A stretch of 64,000 nt of DNA, from contig JAJEEO010000012.1 of assembly GCA_022820925.1 (NCBI GenBank), positions 1-64,000 of the forward strand. The letters run 5' to 3'. Origin of the DNA: Acidimicrobiia bacterium (GTDB lineage Bacteria > Actinomycetota > Acidimicrobiia > Acidimicrobiales > Poriferisodalaceae). Positions 61,839 to 64,000 of this stretch are shown in pieces (positions within the stretch are counted from its first letter, which is position 1; each line of letters opens with the position of its first letter). Both the position numbers and the translations under genes were made by a program. A model generated the notes under the pieces. That model saw only the letters and a list, made by a program, of their open reading frames with translations, made no database searches and was not told where the DNA came from.

Positions 61839-62504
61839 ATGGCCCTCGAGGTTGAAACCAAGGACTGCACGGCACTGAGCGATGCCGAGATCTCCGAGAT
61901 GGCCGAGCTGGTCACCGGTGAGAAGGTGCACTTCGACGTCGGGCATCTCTCCAAGCAGCGTGACGCCTGGGTACTCATCACACATGTCCGCGACGGCGCC
62001 AGGCTCGCCGCGTACGGCTTCTGCACGCTCGAGCGCGTCGGCGGTGATCCGACTGTGCTGATGGGTGCCGGCGCAACACGCCGCTCGGCGCGTCGTGACA
62101 GCGCCCTGCGCGCGATGGTGACCGATCAGCTGCGCCGGGCAGTGCTGGCATTTCCGGACGAAGACGTGCTGGTGGCCTGCCAGATGGCCGACGCCGCTGC
62201 ATTTGTGGCATACAAGCCGCTGGACCGGGTGGTGCCGCGGCCTGGTTACGAACCCAACGGCGAGGACCGAGCCTGGGGACGCCGGCTTGCGAAGCGTTTC
62301 GACGTCCAGGGCGAGTACAAGGCGCGAGAGTTCAAGGTGTACGGCGACGGCGGACCTTCGTTCGTGCTGAACCACACCGCCGCACGGCCTGAGAAAACCT
62401 CCCCGGAACTCAACGCGCTGTTTGATGATTACGACGCGGCCAACGGCGATGCGATGATTGCATTCGGCTGGGCCAGCCGGGAAGATCTCGCCAAGCTGCT
62501 GTAG
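61839..62504 (+). CDS. Protein of unknown function, possibly GNAT-like
   Basis: 221 residues, no signal or membrane segment. The alternation of strands (WVLITHVRDGARLAAYGFCTL...PTVLMGAGATRRSARRDSAL) loosely resembles an acetyltransferase fold, but I cannot place it in a named family. CAGGGAG precedes the ATG. It lies 148 bases after bpa in a region without other genes and is followed by a nitroreductase, so it may belong to either group. Confidence 0.75.
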   Translation: MALEVETKDCTALSDAEISEMAELVTGEKVHFDVGHLSKQRDAWVLITHVRDGARLAAYGFCTLERVGGDPTVLMGAGATRRSARRDSALRAMVTDQLRRAVLAFPDEDVLVACQMADAAAFVAYKPLDRVVPRPGYEPNGEDRAWGRRLAKRFDVQGEYKAREFKVYGDGGPSFVLNHTAARPEKTSPELNALFDDYDAANGDAMIAFGWASREDLAKLL

Positions 62505-62554
62505 GGCCACGGCACTTGCGGGCTCATGCCGGGCTGGCCCACGCGCCCAACCCT

Positions 62555-63235
62555 GTGACAGGGGCGTTCAGCGATCTCGCTCGCCGCCGCAGGATGACCA
62601 GACACTTTCTGGCCGATCCTGTCGATAACGCATTGCTCATGCGCATTCTCGACACCGCCCGCCGGGTGCCATCTGCTGGAAATTCGCAGGGGTTCGACTT
62701 CGTGGTTCTTTGTGGACCCCATGAGACGGCTCGTTACTGGGACACCGCATTGCCCGCTGACCGCCGCGGGAGCTTTCGCTGGGCCTCGCTGCTGGCCTGC
62801 CCGGTCCTCGTCACCGTCTGGGCAGATCCTCAGGCATACATCGAGCGCTACGCGGAGCCTGACAAGGAACGCTCCGGACTCGGATCTGGCACAGATGCCT
62901 GGTCCACGCCGTACTGGATGGTTGATGCCGCCTTCGCCTCGCTGGCGTTGCAGTACGCCGCGATCGACGAGGGCCTCGGGGTGCTGTTCTTCGGCATGTT
63001 TGACCACGCTCCCGCGGTCGGTGCGATGCTCGGCGTTCCGTCCATCCACGAGCCCATCGGAGTGGTGGCCGTGGGTTGGCCCGATCGCGACGCCGAAGCA
63101 TCCGCCCTAGGGGCCGCAAGCCAAGACCGGCCCCGTCGCCCGCTGATTGCCGACGCTGCGCACGTCGAGGCGCTGGCGACCTCGACTGCGCCGAACCGAC
63201 CGCTGGTTCACTGGGGGAGCTGGCTGGGCCGCTAG
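62555..63235 (+). CDS. Nitroreductase family flavoprotein
   Basis: About 226 residues from GTG 62555 (TTG 62516 would add 13). FMN-binding RRRMTRHFLADPV at the start, RRVPSAGNSQGFDFVVL (SAGNSQ loop) and the C-terminal GVVAVGWPDRD are typical. These are NAD(P)H-dependent flavoenzymes; the substrate is not predictable. The first-domain helix swap pattern and size suggest a homodimer. Confidence 0.87.
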   Translation: MTGAFSDLARRRRMTRHFLADPVDNALLMRILDTARRVPSAGNSQGFDFVVLCGPHETARYWDTALPADRRGSFRWASLLACPVLVTVWADPQAYIERYAEPDKERSGLGSGTDAWSTPYWMVDAAFASLALQYAAIDEGLGVLFFGMFDHAPAVGAMLGVPSIHEPIGVVAVGWPDRDAEASALGAASQDRPRRPLIADAAHVEALATSTAPNRPLVHWGSWLGR

Positions 63236-63277
63236 CCGGCACAGACCGAAGCAGTCGACTGCAGGCGGGCCACTGGT

Positions 63278-63283
63278 ACATTG
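63278..63283 (+). promoter_or_regulatory. Candidate -10 of the OB-fold/thiolase unit
   Basis: TACATT about 65 bases before the GTG at 63348, in a 112-base gap that otherwise contains only the GGGGGAGGGA ribosome-binding site (63331-63340). No clear -35. Confidence 0.4.
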
Positions 63284-63347
63284 CTGCCGGGCGATCGCTC
63301 TGGGGACCTGGCTCTCGCACTGGTCCCGATGGGGGAGGGAATCCGAC

Positions 63348-63779
63348 GTGGGCGAGCAGACTGCGCCAGATGAGACCGGACCGAAGCAGATCTCCATGGT
63401 CGAATACCTGAAACTAGGAGACGAGCCTCACCTGGTCGCCAACGTCTGCGAAGCGTGCGGAGCCAGCTACTTCGATCGGCGAAACGCCTGTGCCGCATGC
63501 GGCGCACGCGAGTTCTCGACCGAACGGCTGGCCAATACCGGCGAGGTACGGACCTTCACCATCGTGCATCGTGCAGCGCGGGGCGTTCCAGCTCCCTACA
63601 TCTCCGCCGTCGTGGATCTCGACGGAGGCGGGCGGGTCAAGAGCAACATCATCAACATCGAGCCCAACCCCGCCAATGTGACCCTCGGCATGCGAGTGCG
63701 CCTCGCCACCTACGTGACTGCCACCGACGACGACGGCAACGAGGCCGTCGCCTTCGGATACGAGCCCGCAGCCGCCTGA
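63348..63779 (+). CDS. Zn-ribbon OB-fold protein (DUF35 family)
   Basis: 143 residues from GTG 63348. N-terminal rubredoxin-like zinc ribbon with VCEACGASYFDRRNACAACG (two CxxC pairs, about 33-52), then an OB-fold (GEVRTFTIVHRAARGVPAPY...). DUF35 proteins act with thiolases or acyl-CoA-binding enzymes, matching the thiolase gene directly downstream. Probably a partner that holds acyl-CoA for the thiolase. Confidence 0.9.
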   Translation: MGEQTAPDETGPKQISMVEYLKLGDEPHLVANVCEACGASYFDRRNACAACGAREFSTERLANTGEVRTFTIVHRAARGVPAPYISAVVDLDGGGRVKSNIINIEPNPANVTLGMRVRLATYVTATDDDGNEAVAFGYEPAAA

Positions 63780-63845
63780 GCCTGTCCCCTTTCGGCCCGA
63801 ACCTGCCAACCGACGAGCAACTTCACCTACAGAAAGCGAACACCG

Positions 63846-64000
63846 ATGAGCAACCAAGACCCTGTGTGGATTCTCGGCACATCGATGACCAAGTTCGGCC
63901 GCTATGCCGACAAAGACCTCATAGACCTGGCTGCAGAAGCCTCGCTCGGCGCGCTCGATGACGGCGGTGTGGCCATGGGCGAGATGGACATCCTGGCGGC
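63846..64000 (+). CDS. Thiolase family protein, 5' part only
   Basis: The first 51 codons are in the window: SNQDPVWILGTSMTKFGRYADKD and DLAAEASLGALDD, the start of SCP2-type/acetyl-CoA acetyltransferase thiolases. The catalytic Cys and His motifs lie beyond the edge. AGAAAG is a weak ribosome-binding site. It pairs with the DUF35 gene. Confidence 0.85.
   Translation, partial: MSNQDPVWILGTSMTKFGRYADKDLIDLAAEASLGALDDGGVAMGEMDILA

Overview
The window reads as a chromosomal segment of a high-G+C actinobacterium. The evidence is a WhiB regulator, an MtrA/MtrB/LpqB-type signalling locus, a bacterial proteasome activator (Bpa/PafE), a DUF3040 protein, a dcw cluster led by mraZ without ftsA, SepF, a eukaryal-like IleRS, and several starts that look leaderless. 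The mix (TrkA plus two TrkH, NHL-thioredoxin lipoprotein, QueG, atypical TrpD) would suit the class Acidimicrobiia, but that placement is inference. It looks like ordinary core genome: genes are packed with many 1-8 base stop/start overlaps, no gene-free stretch exceeds about 220 bases, and I see no insertion sequence, prophage, CRISPR array, tRNA or rRNA.

Layout. 14-8155: redox/NHL lipoprotein, GH3 glycosidase, a thiamine-binding lipoprotein with thiamine pyrophosphokinase (minus strand), and a class A penicillin-binding protein. 8195-11617: zinc-ribbon coiled-coil protein, membrane protein, histidine phosphatase, RNase P RNA (minus), membrane protein (minus), WhiB. 11756-15358: unusual TrpD homologue, a small protein, soluble Ser/Thr kinase (minus), QueG. 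15358-19803: mannosyltransferase-like GT4, SRPBCC protein, AlaC aminotransferase, glycerol kinase (minus). 19892-24545: trkA-trkH-trkH potassium uptake. 24470-27677: lpqB-like, mtrB, mtrA and a membrane gene (minus). 27752-30116: Nudix, DinB, DUF3040. 30146-34593: MoxR-DUF58-TgpA trio (minus). 34687-36336: small protein, HNH endonuclease, lipoate-ligase-like protein. 36515-50908: mraZ-rsmH-ftsL-ftsI-murE-mraY-murD-ftsW-murG-murC-murB-ftsQ-ftsZ, with murF missing. 50909-59425: pgeF, yggS, sepF, yggT, an unknown acidic protein where DivIVA usually sits, ileS (minus), histone-tailed DksA-like protein, lspA, rluD. 59439-64000: Rrf2 regulator (minus), phosphodiesterase-like protein, Bpa, unknown protein, nitroreductase, OB-fold/Zn-ribbon protein and a truncated thiolase.

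The central 14 kb builds and attaches lipid II and lays down the FtsZ ring. MtrAB-LpqB, WhiB, the kinase and the MoxR trio are plausible envelope regulators around it.

The least ordinary signals are short tandem duplications at gene ends. Three genes (PBP, histidine phosphatase, mtrB) carry a second, out-of-frame copy of their own start region just upstream. In mtrB this makes a 25-codon ORF fitted exactly between mtrA and mtrB, and its differences from the mtrB copy are all synonymous in the shared nine residues. Other points are a three-unit hairpin array between convergent genes, a dyad over the rnpB promoter, an MraZ-box promoter, a GGC in place of GGU in RNase P loop L15, loss of PRPP-binding residues in TrpD, loss of zinc cysteines in the DksA-like protein, and the unknown protein in the DivIVA position.
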